In this document: positions 8,724 to 17,380 of the stretch, piece by piece | How positions within the stretch are numbered: the first letter of the stretch is position 1 | How the letters are laid out: the number at the start of each line of letters is the position of its first letter | Origin: Nocardia terrae | GTDB lineage: Bacteria; Actinomycetota; Actinomycetes; Mycobacteriales; Mycobacteriaceae | Direction: 5' to 3' | Length of the DNA: 64,000 nucleotides | NCBI RefSeq assembly: GCF_009760405.1 | Contig: NZ_WRPP01000003.1 | Coordinates: forward strand, 310,001 to 374,000 | Program-made: the position numbers and the translations under genes | Notes under the pieces: model-generated | Databases searched by the model: none | Told to the model about the DNA's origin: nothing | What the model saw: the letters and a program-made list of their open reading frames with translations, nothing else

Positions 8724-9686
8724 TCATGCCAAGGCTCGAAATGCTCCGGGCGTAGTACCCATTTCCAAACGGAAGCTTCTGTAGAAACTACGTTCCGTCA
8801 GGAATCCCGACGCTTTGGCCACAGCCGATAGGGGCAACTGTGGCGCATTCCTCAGCAGATCGCAAGCACGTTCGATTCGCATGCGCCGCAACACCGTTCC
8901 GGGCCCGCCCTCGAACTCGCCGAACACCCGGTAGAGCGTACGCCGCGACATCCGGCAGCCTTCCGCGATTCGATCCACTCCGAGATCCGGATCGGCGCAG
9001 TTGGCCCGCATGTAGGTCAGCACCCGCTGCCGGTTCAGCGCGTCCGCCGACTGGTCACGCGGGGTGCGCCCGGACGCGGCGACCACGGCGGCGGCCAGCA
9101 GATCCATGCCGGGCTCGGCCAGCAGCGCCGCCGCCGAGGGATCGGTGCGCTGCAATCCCGCTATGCCGCGGAAGAATTGCGCGACGATTCCCGGCGCGGT
9201 ATCGGCGGAAAAGTGGGTGGCGGTCGGAATCTCGAGGTTCTCCACGCCGTATCGCTCACGCAATCGACTCAGCGGGACCTGGACGACGACTTGTTCGAAC
9301 TCCTGGTGCGCGTCCCAGTGATAGGGACGGGTGCTGTCGTAGAACACAATTCCGCCGGGTCCGACGTCGGCGGCCCGGCCGTCCTGATGCAGCCGGGCCG
9401 TGCCCAGGGTGGGAATGCTGGCGAGCAGGAACTCGTCGCCGGTGCGGTTGATGAGCGAATCGGTCCGCTGGATCAGTTGCGGTGTGGATCCGATCACCGA
9501 GAGATCGAGTTCTTCGTAGCTGGCGTGTTCGATATAACCGTGAAAACGACCGGTCGGTTTTGGCGAAACGGCCAATGGCACGTAAGCGGCGGTCACCTGC
9601 GCTTCCCAGCGCTCGAATGCCTCTGCCGACGATTGCTCCGGCCCGGACCGCACATCGATCCGACTGACCGCTTCTGACGCGTCCAC
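8724..9686 (-). CDS. AraC-family transcriptional regulator (partner of nitrilase-like copy 1)
   Basis: 320-residue regulator: an N-terminal AraC-type ligand-binding-like domain (residues ~20-190, starting AFERWEAQVTAAYVPLAV) and a C-terminal pair of helix-turn-helix motifs (VDRIAEGCRMSRRTLYRVF and LPLSAVAKASGFLTERSFYR, residues ~230-320). GTG 9686 is used; GAGGGA lies about 7 bases upstream. It is a paralogue of the two AraC regulators at 10737-11717 and 11948-12871, with the same layout and similar sequence. It lies directly upstream of nitrilase-like copy 1 on the same strand, so it may control its own operon. The inducer is unknown. Confidence 0.92.
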   Translation of the reverse strand: MDASEAVSRIDVRSGPEQSSAEAFERWEAQVTAAYVPLAVSPKPTGRFHGYIEHASYEELDLSVIGSTPQLIQRTDSLINRTGDEFLLASIPTLGTARLHQDGRAADVGPGGIVFYDSTRPYHWDAHQEFEQVVVQVPLSRLRERYGVENLEIPTATHFSADTAPGIVAQFFRGIAGLQRTDPSAAALLAEPGMDLLAAAVVAASGRTPRDQSADALNRQRVLTYMRANCADPDLGVDRIAEGCRMSRRTLYRVFGEFEGGPGTVLRRMRIERACDLLRNAPQLPLSAVAKASGFLTERSFYRSFRLEMGTTPGAFRALA

Positions 9687-9798
9687 TCCCCGTCCCTCAA
9701 TGACAACGGTCGACCCATGTACGGCCGAATACTCGGGAGAGTGTGTCAGATCGAGGGATGGGGAGCCAATGCACCGAAGTGGTACACCCCGGTACCGC

Positions 9799-10653
9799 TC
9801 AGGCGGCGGACTCGACGCTGAGGTCCAGCTCCAGATCCGCGTACAGCAAACCCTGTTCGTGTCCGCTCAGCGGCGACACCAGCTCCTCACCGCCCGGCGC
9901 GAAGATGCGGGCGTGCCCGCCCGGACCGCGCACCAGCTGCTTGGCCGGCTCCGAACCCCGGCGGGTCTCACTGCCCGCCACATCCATCACCGAACACGCC
10001 GCGACGACATTGAGCTGCCCGACCACCGCGTACCAGAGCGTGGCCGCATTGTTCACGCGCACGCCCCAATCCACGTCCCGCGCCACGATGAAGCCCGGCC
10101 AGGACACCACGTGGATCTGCGCCCCGGTGCGTTCCAGCTCGCGGCGCGCCGGAAGATGCAACTGCTCGGAGCCGCCCTGCACCGCGATGCGGCCGATGCC
10201 GGTACGGAAGACCTGCGACTCGCCGGGCTCACCGCAACGGAAGATCTTGTGCTCCAGCGGTGTCAGTTCGGGCTTGCGACGGACTCCGAGCAGTACCCCT
10301 CGATCGTCGATGAGGCACTGCGACATGTACAGCGCGCTCGCGCAGCGTTCGCTGAAGCCGAGCAGCACATGGATGCGGTGCCGGCGCGCGGCGTCGGCAA
10401 TCCGCCGGAACTCGGTGCGGCCCACCGTCATCGAGTTCGTGCGGTAACGCGCGAAGAAGCCCTGACCCCAGCTCACCGAATCCAGCCATAACCACCACGG
10501 ATATCCCGGCAGGAAGGTCTCCGGGAACGCCACCAGCTGCGCACCGCCCGCGGCCGCGTCCTCGATCAACTCAATGGCCTGCTGAACACCGGCACGCAGA
10601 TCCAGCCATCGCGGCTCGGCTTGGACGGCTGCGACTCGCACCTTCGTCGGCAC
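9799..10653 (-). CDS. Nitrilase-like protein lacking the catalytic cysteine (copy 2)
   Basis: 284-residue paralogue of the protein at 7652-8644. Glu45 (FPETFLPGYPWW), Lys127 and Glu134 (RRKPELTPLEHK) align without gaps. The nucleophile region reads GRIAVQGGSEQ, again placing Gly at residue 161 where nitrilases have Cys, with Glu163 kept. It is therefore probably catalytically inactive or altered. GTG 10653 was chosen: AAGGAG lies 6 bases upstream and the N-terminus (PTKVRVAAVQAEPRWL) aligns with copy 1. An ATG 72 bp upstream is open but lacks a ribosome-binding site. It lies 83 bp downstream of an AraC regulator gene, repeating the layout of copy 1. Confidence 0.85.
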   Translation of the reverse strand: MPTKVRVAAVQAEPRWLDLRAGVQQAIELIEDAAAGGAQLVAFPETFLPGYPWWLWLDSVSWGQGFFARYRTNSMTVGRTEFRRIADAARRHRIHVLLGFSERCASALYMSQCLIDDRGVLLGVRRKPELTPLEHKIFRCGEPGESQVFRTGIGRIAVQGGSEQLHLPARRELERTGAQIHVVSWPGFIVARDVDWGVRVNNAATLWYAVVGQLNVVAACSVMDVAGSETRRGSEPAKQLVRGPGGHARIFAPGGEELVSPLSGHEQGLLYADLELDLSVESAA

Positions 10654-10736
10654 CTCGGCTCCTTCGACGGATCGGATGATCTGTGCAATCACCCTTCGCC
10701 GAACGCGGTTCGCTTTCAGCGACATAGAGTGCCGAG

Positions 10737-11717
10737 CTACCGACCGCGCGTGCCTGCGTCCAGTTGTGACCGAAATTGACCGGGCGTCACGCCGGTTTCC
10801 TGCCGAAATGCCCGGTAGAAGTGCCGATCGGTGGCGAATCCGGAAGCCGCGGCAATCCCCGAGAGCGGCCGGTTCGGATCGGCGCGCAAGAGCCTGCGGG
10901 CATGCTCGACACGCATCCGGCGCACCAGGGCGGCCGGGCCGCCGATGTCCTCGCACACCCGGTACAGGGTGCGCCGCGACACCAGGCACTCGTGCGCCAC
11001 CTCGTCGACGGTGAGGTCCGGATCGGTGTAGCGCCGGCGCAGCACCGCGAGCACCTGCTGGCGGGTGAACAGCGAATCGGCGGGGGCAGGTGAGCCGTGC
11101 CCGTTGGCCAGCAGCACCGCGGAGGAGAGCATGGAGGTGACCTGCGACTCCAACACGTTTGCCGCGCGGTCGGTTTCATCGGCCGGCAGCACCGCCATAC
11201 CCCGGAAGAAGTCGGCCACCACGCCCATCGCACCGGTGGTCGGCATCGCCTTGGCAATGGGTAGCTCCTCGCGTGCCAGCCCGGCGTGCTCGAGCACCGC
11301 GGCCAGCGGCGCGCGCACGATGGTGGACGTCGCGTTCTCGGTGGTGCGGCTCTCGATCGGCAGGGCGCTGTCGTAGAAGGCGATGGTTCCGGCTCCGCCC
11401 TCGGTGATCCGGCCGCTCTGCTCGGTCCAATTCGAGCCCTCGACAACAATGTTCACCAGCAGGAACTCTCCGGTGGCCCGGTCGAGCTGGCGCCGGGTGC
11501 GCACCACGCGCTGGGCGCTGGAGGTCATCAGGGTGAGGCTGGAGCGATCGAACTGGGTGCTGCGGACCCTGCCGTGCCAAGGCCCCTTGCCGAGCGGTTC
11601 GATGATGGATGGCAGTACGGCGTCGGCGACGATCGCCTCCCACTGCTCGAATGCCTGCCGCGCGGATACCCCGGTGCTCGTTGAGACTTCGGCGCTGGCA
11701 GTGGACGCGATACCCAC
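10737..11717 (-). CDS. AraC-family transcriptional regulator (partner of nitrilase-like copy 2)
   Basis: 326-residue regulator with the same two-part layout as its neighbours: N-terminal sensor-like domain beginning QAFEQWEAIVADAVLPSI and C-terminal AraC helix-turn-helix pair (VDEVAHECLVSRRTLYRVC and LSGIAAASGFATDRHFYRAF). It is transcribed into the nitrilase-like gene 83 bp downstream. The [AraC + nitrilase-like] pair is thus present twice in tandem, most simply explained by duplication. GTG 11717 gives the full sensor domain. Confidence 0.92.
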   Translation of the reverse strand: MGIASTASAEVSTSTGVSARQAFEQWEAIVADAVLPSIIEPLGKGPWHGRVRSTQFDRSSLTLMTSSAQRVVRTRRQLDRATGEFLLVNIVVEGSNWTEQSGRITEGGAGTIAFYDSALPIESRTTENATSTIVRAPLAAVLEHAGLAREELPIAKAMPTTGAMGVVADFFRGMAVLPADETDRAANVLESQVTSMLSSAVLLANGHGSPAPADSLFTRQQVLAVLRRRYTDPDLTVDEVAHECLVSRRTLYRVCEDIGGPAALVRRMRVEHARRLLRADPNRPLSGIAAASGFATDRHFYRAFRQETGVTPGQFRSQLDAGTRGR

Positions 11718-11947
11718 ACCGCCATCATTCCATTACCGGGCCGCCGGCAAACCGCGAATAAGCCGACCGATGCGACAAAACAGACCGACTGTCCCGGATT
11801 TGGAAGAGGCCGCCTGCCCGGTCGCCGGCGGCTCGAAGGCGGCGACCGGGCGGCGCGAGTCCAGTATTTCCGATCTCCCACCGCGCTGTGACTGCCCGCC
11901 CGTGCCAGATGACTGCCAATTCACGTCAGCCCAGATCTACCCCCTGA

Positions 11948-12871
11948 TCAGGCATGATGGGTCCGGAATTCGCCAGGGGTCATACCGGTCTCGCGTTTGA
12001 AGGCGCGATAGAACTGCCGCTCGGACATGAAGCCCGCCGAGCGCGCCACCGACAGCAGCGGGCGCGTGGGATCGGTGCGGATCAGCGCCAGCGCGCGTTC
12101 GACCCGCATGCGCCGCAGCATGGCCGCCACGCCGTCCCCGCCCTGCTCGAACATCCGGTACAGGGTGCGGCGGGAGACGGCGCAGGCCGTGGCCACCTGA
12201 TCGATGGTGAGATTCGGGTCGGCGTAATGACTTTGGATGAAACCGAGCGCCTGCTGTTTGGCCAGCGTGTGCGCGGGCTCGTCACGCGGCAGATCCCCCG
12301 CCGCCAGCTGCACCACCGAGGCCAGCAGCCCGGTACCGTGCTTGGCCAGTTCCGCGGCCTGATCCGGTGCGGTGTACTGCAATTGCGCCAGCCCGCAGAA
12401 GAAGCGGCCCACGATCCCGGCCGCGCCCTCGGGCGGGAAGCGCACCGCCGTGGGCAGCCGATCCGCCGCCACCCCCGAGGCTCCGACCACCTCGGCCAGG
12501 GGCACCTGCACCGCCACCACACCCCAGGACTGCTCGAAATGCGCGCTGAACGGCCGCGAACTCACGTGCAGGGTGAGGCCGCCGTCGGCCAACTCCCCCA
12601 CCCGCCCATCCTGTTCCAGCCAGCCGTGCCCGTGGGTGGTGACGCTGGCGAACAGGATCGGTTCCTCGGGCTCGTGGATCAGCCGCGGTATCCGGCTCAG
12701 GTGCTGGCCGCTGGCCGTCACCACCGAGACATCGATCCCGTCGAACCGCGACTGCACTATTCGCGCCCGGAACTCCCCCGCACGCACCGGAGTCACGACC
12801 AATGGAACGTAGGCCGCCGCCACGACCGCTTCCCATTCCTCGAACGTCTCTTGCTGAGAAACCTCCGGCAT
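11948..12871 (-). CDS. AraC-family transcriptional regulator, third paralogue
   Basis: 307-residue regulator, same family as the two AraC genes downstream (ETFEEWEAVVAAAYVPLVV at the N-terminus; IDQVATACAVSRRTLYRMF and FMSERQFYRAF in the DNA-binding domain). ATG 12871 was chosen because GGAGG lies 8 bases upstream; open frame continues 69 bp further. Unlike the other two it has no nitrilase-like gene of its own: the next gene downstream, after about 230 bp, is another AraC regulator. It may be the remnant of a third module or a separate regulator of the set. Confidence 0.9.
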   Translation of the reverse strand: MPEVSQQETFEEWEAVVAAAYVPLVVTPVRAGEFRARIVQSRFDGIDVSVVTASGQHLSRIPRLIHEPEEPILFASVTTHGHGWLEQDGRVGELADGGLTLHVSSRPFSAHFEQSWGVVAVQVPLAEVVGASGVAADRLPTAVRFPPEGAAGIVGRFFCGLAQLQYTAPDQAAELAKHGTGLLASVVQLAAGDLPRDEPAHTLAKQQALGFIQSHYADPNLTIDQVATACAVSRRTLYRMFEQGGDGVAAMLRRMRVERALALIRTDPTRPLLSVARSAGFMSERQFYRAFKRETGMTPGEFRTHHA

Positions 12872-13469
12872 GGATCGAACCTCCACCACCGCAGGCTCAA
12901 CGCCGCCCCTCATCGCCCGATTCTCGCACCCCGCCCCCACCCCGACCCCCCAATTCCCTTAACAACATCCAACTTTCACCACCCCGCCCGAATTAACCGA
13001 TTCCCCGCAACCCGCGAAATGAATCCCCATCCCGGACTTGCACTTTCACTACGGCGGTCCGTCCGCGATTACGCCTGCGAATCCACCCCGACTGCCGCAA
13101 ATGCGCGCGCAAAACGGTCACGCCGAGGAGGTACGGCACGGGCTCGTCGACGGCGTCGGTCGACCGCACCACCCCGCTGTGCGCATCCGCGCGATCCCGG
13201 CGACCGCCCGGCCCGCCGGTGCTCGTCCATTTCGCTGCTTACGGCGGCCACGGCCGCGCTTCGTTGTGCCCATGCCACGTACCCTCCGCCGAGCTACGAG
13301 CCACCGAGCTACGAAAGGAAACTTCGCACCCCGAGGCACCTTCGATCACCGTCGGCAAAGTCGAGAAATAGCGCCGCCAACCAGGGCAGTACCGGCACGA
13401 CGGGCGACGGGACAGAAGTCGCGACGATCGAAACTTCGCACCCCGTAGCCACTCATCGGGCCGAGAAGA
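12872..13469. other. Intergenic stretch without a convincing gene
   Basis: About 600 bp between the third AraC gene and truA. Several short open frames exist on both strands, but none has a ribosome-binding site, a recognisable motif or convincing codon bias; they are Arg/Pro-rich translations typical of out-of-frame high-GC DNA. The left part is unusually rich in C-runs on the + strand. I see no RNA gene. Confidence 0.5.
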
Positions 13470-14321
13470 TCAACTGCCGCAACAACCTTCGCCGCCGGGG
13501 ACGGTACGGACCTCGCGGGTCTGGGCATTCCGAGCGGCCAGGTCGGCATCGGCCGGATAGTCGACGGCGATGAGGGACAGGCCGTGGGCCGGGGCCACCG
13601 TCACCGAGCTGGAACGCTCGCGTTCGTTCAGCAAACCGGCGATCCAGGCGGGGGTGCGGCGGCCCTCGCCGACCGCGAGCACGCCGCCGACCAGGCTGCG
13701 CACCATGGACCAGCAGAAAGCGTCGGCACTGACATAGGCGGTGAGCAGATCGCCGTCCTGCACCCAGTCGAAGCGCTGCAGCTCGCGAATGGTGGTGGCG
13801 CCCTCGCGGCGACGACAGAAGGCCGCGAAATCGTGCAGGCCCAACAGGTTTCGGGAAGCCTCACGCATGGCCTCGACATCGAGACCGGGACGGACGGGCA
13901 CGACACCGCGAGCCTGCAGCGGTTCCGCGCCGTAGGGCGCGGTGGTCAGGCGGTACGCATAGTGGCGGCGAATCGCCGAGAAGCGGGCGTCGAACTCCGC
14001 CGGCGCGAGCCGGACATCCTTCACCCGAACGTCTTTGGGCAGGAACCGGGCCAGCCGGTGCACCAGCTTGGGCCCGTCCACCTCGGTGTGCGTATCGAAG
14101 TGCGCGACCTGCCCTTCCGCGTGCACGCCGGCGTCGGTGCGCCCGGCCACGGTCAGCTGGATCGGCTCGCGCTGCACCTTGCTCAGCGCCTCCTCCAGCA
14201 CACCCTGCACGGTGCGCAGGCCGGGCTGGCGCGCCCAGCCGGTGAAATCGGTGCCGTCGTAGCTGATGTCCAGCCGTACCCGAATCGAAACCGGTTCGGG
14301 CGTCTGATCCTCCACGGTCAC
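13470..14321 (-). CDS. truA: tRNA pseudouridine(38-40) synthase TruA
   Basis: Isomerises uridines 38-40 of the tRNA anticodon stem-loop. The catalytic aspartate sits in GRTDAGVHA (Asp63). Other family blocks are DISYDGTDFTGWARQP at the N-terminus, FRSFCRRREG-like FAAFCRRREG, and FCWSMVRSLVGGVLAVG. The product is 283 residues. GTG 14321 was chosen because AGGAG lies 6 bases upstream; an in-frame ATG at 14384 would place a strong hairpin (14348-14377) inside the coding region. It lies downstream of rplQ, as in mycobacteria. Confidence 0.95.
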   Translation of the reverse strand: MTVEDQTPEPVSIRVRLDISYDGTDFTGWARQPGLRTVQGVLEEALSKVQREPIQLTVAGRTDAGVHAEGQVAHFDTHTEVDGPKLVHRLARFLPKDVRVKDVRLAPAEFDARFSAIRRHYAYRLTTAPYGAEPLQARGVVPVRPGLDVEAMREASRNLLGLHDFAAFCRRREGATTIRELQRFDWVQDGDLLTAYVSADAFCWSMVRSLVGGVLAVGEGRRTPAWIAGLLNERERSSSVTVAPAHGLSLIAVDYPADADLAARNAQTREVRTVPGGEGCCGS

Positions 14322-14347
14322 AGCGATCTCCTGGTTAACATGGAGAA

Positions 14348-14377
14348 AGCCCGCCGACCCGGAGGGGACGGCGGGCT
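14348..14377 (-). terminator. Hairpin between rplQ and truA
   Basis: AGCCCGCCG (14348-14356) pairs with CGGCGGGCT (14369-14377), a 9-bp stem preceded on the minus-strand exit side by an A/T-containing stretch. It lies just upstream of the chosen truA start and supports that start. Confidence 0.55.
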
Positions 14378-14473
14378 CACTCATGGGCTCTCGACCTTCG
14401 CAGGTCAGGGCAAGCTCCTGTACCCGCTGGGACGTCCTGGGGCGGCGGGAAAACCTTCCAACCCGCCCAGACG

Positions 14474-14510
14474 TGAAGGGGTTTCAGGGGAAGCCCCTGA
14501 AACCCCTTCA
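14474..14510 (-). terminator. Strong hairpin after rplQ
   Basis: A perfect 17-bp inverted repeat (14474-14490 with 14494-14510) around an AAG loop, 20 bases after the rplQ stop codon. It has no T-run, as is common in high-GC actinobacteria. It should reduce read-through from the ribosomal operon into truA. Confidence 0.75.
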
Positions 14511-14529
14511 TCTCGTCCGAAGGACTGGA

Positions 14530-15033
14530 TTACTCCGCGTCCTTGGCCTCGGCGGCCGGGGCGTCGGCCACGGTCTCCTCGGCGGGGGCATCCTCGACCT
14601 TGGCCTCGGCAGGGGCCTCGGTGGCCTTCTGCGAAGCGGCGACGCGACGGGCACGGTCGGCCTCGTTGGTCACGGTCTTCTCGCGGACCAGCTCGATGAT
14701 CGCCATCGGCGCGTTGTCACCCTTGCGGGGGATGGTCTTGATGATGCGGGTGTAGCCACCCTCACGACCCTCGAACGAGGGACCGATCTCCGCGAACAGG
14801 GCGTGCACGACGTCCTTGGAGCGGATCACCTTCATGACCTCGCGACGGTCGGCAAGGGTGCCGCCCTTCGCCTTGGTGACAAGCTTCTCGGCGTAGGGGC
14901 GCAGCGCCTTGGCCTTGGCCTCGGTGGTCGTGATGCGACCGTGCTCGAAGAGCGCCGTCGCCAGGTTGGCGAAGATCGCCTTCTGGTGCGACGCCGTCCC
15001 GCCGAAGCGGGCACCCTTCTTGGGCTTGGGCAT
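14530..15033 (-). CDS. rplQ: 50S ribosomal protein L17
   Basis: Component of the large ribosomal subunit. The 167-residue product begins MPKPKKGARFGGTASHQKAIFANLATALFEHGRI-type sequence typical of L17 and contains TTTEAKAKALRPYAEKLVT. The last ~45 residues are an Ala/Glu/Asp-rich acidic tail, as in other actinobacterial L17 proteins. It follows rpoA by about 50 bp in the conserved alpha operon. Confidence 0.98.
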   Translation of the reverse strand: MPKPKKGARFGGTASHQKAIFANLATALFEHGRITTTEAKAKALRPYAEKLVTKAKGGTLADRREVMKVIRSKDVVHALFAEIGPSFEGREGGYTRIIKTIPRKGDNAPMAIIELVREKTVTNEADRARRVAASQKATEAPAEAKVEDAPAEETVADAPAAEAKDAE

Positions 15034-15086
15034 TGTTTGAATCTCCTGTGTTGAAGGCCGATTCGGGGCGCTACACCCCGAATGAC

Positions 15087-16145
15087 CTAAAGCTGTTCGG
15101 TCTCGGCGTAGTCCTGCTCGCCGCTGTCGGTGTCGCTGAACGAACCGCTGTCGCTCCAGGTGCCGCTCGCGGCGTCGTAGCCGACGACGGAGGACGGATC
15201 GAAGGAAGCCGGAGAATCCTTGAGGGACAGGCCGAGCGAGTGCAGCTTGACCTTGACCTCGTCGATGGACTTCTGGCCGAAGTTCCGGATGTCCAGCAGG
15301 TCCGACTCGGTGCGGGCGACCAACTCGCCGACGGTGTGCACGCCCTCACGCTTGAGGCAGTTGTACGACCGCACGGTGAGATCCAGGTCCTCGATCGGCA
15401 GACCGAACGAGGCGATGTGGTCCGCCTCGGCCGGGCTCGGGCCGATCTCGATGCCCTCGGCCTCGACGTTCAGCTCGCGCGCGAGACCGAACAGTTCGAC
15501 CAGGGTCTTGCCCGCCGACGCCAGCGCATCCCGCGCGGAGATCGAGTTCTTGGTCTCGACATCCAGGATGAGCCGGTCGAAGTCGGTGCGCTGCTCGACA
15601 CGGGTGGCCTCGACCTTGTACGTCACCTTGAGAACCGGCGAGTAGATCGAGTCAACCGGAATCCGGCCGATTTCCGCACCCGACGCCTTGTTCTGCACGG
15701 CCGGGACATAGCCGCGACCGCGCTCGACCACGAGCTCGATCTCCAGCTTGCCCTTGTCGTTCAGGGTGGCGATGTGCATGTCCGGGTTGTGCACGGTCAC
15801 GCCCGCCGGGGGGACGATGTCACCGGCGGTGACGGTGCCCGGGCCCTGCTTGCGCACGTACATGGTGACCGGCTCGTCCTCTTCGGACGACACGACCAGG
15901 CCCTTGAGGTTCAGGATGATGTCGGTGACATCCTCCTTCACGCCCGGGACGGTGGTGAACTCGTGCAGCACGCCATCGATGCGAATGCTGGTGACAGCCG
16001 CACCAGGAATCGACGACAGCAGCGTGCGCCGCAGCGAGTTGCCGAGGGTGTAACCGAAGCCCGGCTCCAGCGGTTCGATGGTGAACCGCGACCGGTTCTC
16101 GGACACGACCTCTTCGGTCAGCGTCGGTCGCTGTGAAATCAGCAT
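15087..16145 (-). CDS. rpoA: DNA-directed RNA polymerase subunit alpha
   Basis: Alpha subunit of RNA polymerase: the N-terminal domain nucleates core assembly (residues ~1-230, with TLGNSLRRTLLSSIPGAAVT and the dimerisation region), and the C-terminal domain contacts UP elements and activators (ELVARTESDLLDIRNFGQKS, residues ~270-310). At 352 residues it has the usual actinobacterial length, with a Ser/Asp/Glu-rich tail. It sits between rpsD and rplQ as in other bacteria. Confidence 0.98.
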   Translation of the reverse strand: MLISQRPTLTEEVVSENRSRFTIEPLEPGFGYTLGNSLRRTLLSSIPGAAVTSIRIDGVLHEFTTVPGVKEDVTDIILNLKGLVVSSEEDEPVTMYVRKQGPGTVTAGDIVPPAGVTVHNPDMHIATLNDKGKLEIELVVERGRGYVPAVQNKASGAEIGRIPVDSIYSPVLKVTYKVEATRVEQRTDFDRLILDVETKNSISARDALASAGKTLVELFGLARELNVEAEGIEIGPSPAEADHIASFGLPIEDLDLTVRSYNCLKREGVHTVGELVARTESDLLDIRNFGQKSIDEVKVKLHSLGLSLKDSPASFDPSSVVGYDAASGTWSDSGSFSDTDSGEQDYAETEQL

Positions 16146-16202
16146 TTCTTCCTCCTTCGAGCGCCCACCATTTGACGCTCACGATTGGGAGCTTGCGTGA
16201 AC

Positions 16203-16300
16203 CTCGGGGCTTGCGCCCCAACCCTTTTCCCAAAAATGGGGGTCCGGGGGCAAGGCCCCCGGTCCCCCTTTTCAGGGGGTGTGGGGGCAAAGCCCCCCAC
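16203..16300 (-). terminator. Cluster of three G/C hairpins between rpsD and rpoA
   Basis: Three stem-loops: GGGGC-TTGC-GCCCC region at ~16206-16219, CCGGGGGC-AAG-GCCCCCGG at 16244-16262, and GTGGGGGC-AAA-GCCCCCCAC at 16281-16300. They lie in the ~185-bp gap between rpsD and rpoA and could attenuate transcription or stabilise processed mRNA ends within the operon. Confidence 0.5.
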
Positions 16301-16330
16301 GGTCCACACCAGCGGCGCGTTGCGCGCCTA

Positions 16331-16936
16331 TTACTTCGAGTAGTACTCGACGATCAGCTGTTCCTGGAGCGGAACATCGATCTGCGCACGCTCGGGGAGC
16401 TGGTGCACCAGGATGCGGAGACGGCCGGGAACGACCTGCAGCCAGCCGGGAGCAGTACGGTCGCCGATGGTCTCGCGCGCCACCTGGAACGGCAGCATGG
16501 CGGCCGACTTCGGCTTGACATCGATGATGTCGTACTGCGAGACCTGGAACGACGGCACGTCGACCTTCACGCCGTTGACCAGGAAGTGGCCGTGCGACAC
16601 GAGCTGACGGGCGGCACGACGGGTCCGGGCCAGACCGGCGCGGTACACGACGTTGTCCAGACGGGTCTCGAGCAGACGCAGCAGGTTGTCGCCGGTCTTG
16701 CCCTTCTGGCGGTTCGCCTCTTCGTAGTAGCGGCGGAACTGCTTCTCCATGACGCCGTAGGAGAAGCGAGCCTTCTGCTTCTCCTGCAGCTGCATGAGGT
16801 ACTCGGATTCCTTGATCCGCGCGCGGCCGTGCTGGCCGGGCGGGTAAGGACGACGCTCGAACGCCTGGTCGCCTCCGATGAGGTCGACGCGAAGACGACG
16901 CGACTTACGGGTGAGGGGTCCGGTATAACGGGCCAT
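16331..16936 (-). CDS. rpsD: 30S ribosomal protein S4
   Basis: Primary 16S rRNA-binding protein of the small subunit. The 201-residue product begins MARYTGPLTRKSRRL and contains GDNLLRLLETRLDNVVYRAG and the S4 RNA-binding domain (ARQLVSHGHFLVNGVKVDVP, residues ~92-160). It has the normal length and lies between rpsK and rpoA. No zinc-cysteine cluster is present in the N-terminus (C-minus form). Confidence 0.98.
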   Translation of the reverse strand: MARYTGPLTRKSRRLRVDLIGGDQAFERRPYPPGQHGRARIKESEYLMQLQEKQKARFSYGVMEKQFRRYYEEANRQKGKTGDNLLRLLETRLDNVVYRAGLARTRRAARQLVSHGHFLVNGVKVDVPSFQVSQYDIIDVKPKSAAMLPFQVARETIGDRTAPGWLQVVPGRLRILVHQLPERAQIDVPLQEQLIVEYYSK

Positions 16937-16957
16937 TTCGTTCTACTTCCTTTCCCG

Positions 16958-17371
16958 CTAGACGCGACGCCGCTTGGGCGGACGGCAGCCGTTGTGCGGC
17001 TGCGGAGTGACATCGGAGATCGAACCGACCTCGAGGCCGGCGGCCTGGAGGGAGCGGATCGCGGTCTCGCGACCCGAACCCGGGCCCTTCACGAAAACGT
17101 CGACCTTCTTGACGCCGTTCTCCTGCGCCTTGCGGGCAGCGTTCTCGGCGGCGAGCTGCGCGGCGAACGGAGTCGACTTACGCGAGCCCTTGAAACCGAC
17201 GTGGCCGGAGGACGCCCAGGAGATGACGTTGCCTTCGGGGTCGGTGATGGACACGATCGTGTTGTTGAACGTGCTCTTGATGTGCGCGTGGCCGTGCGGG
17301 ATGTTCTTCTTATCCCGGCGACGCGACTTCTGAGTCTTCTTCGGGCCAGCGGCCCGGCTCTTCGGAGGCAT
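16958..17371 (-). CDS. rpsK: 30S ribosomal protein S11
   Basis: Platform protein of the small subunit. The 137 residues include NIPHGHAHIKSTFNNTIVSI and the C-terminal signature SDVTPQPHNGCRPPKRRRV, diagnostic of S11. It sits 9 bp after rpsM and 21 bp before rpsD. Confidence 0.98.
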   Translation of the reverse strand: MPPKSRAAGPKKTQKSRRRDKKNIPHGHAHIKSTFNNTIVSITDPEGNVISWASSGHVGFKGSRKSTPFAAQLAAENAARKAQENGVKKVDVFVKGPGSGRETAIRSLQAAGLEVGSISDVTPQPHNGCRPPKRRRV

Positions 17372-17380
17372 GCGCTATCC

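Noticed and set aside
12941..13469. Small genes between the third AraC gene and truA
   Set aside because: No candidate has a ribosome-binding site, motif or sensible composition.
14322..14384. Longer truA start at ATG 14384
   Set aside because: It would include a 9-bp hairpin typical of intergenic DNA and lacks a ribosome-binding site, whereas GTG 14321 has AGGAG at 6 bases.
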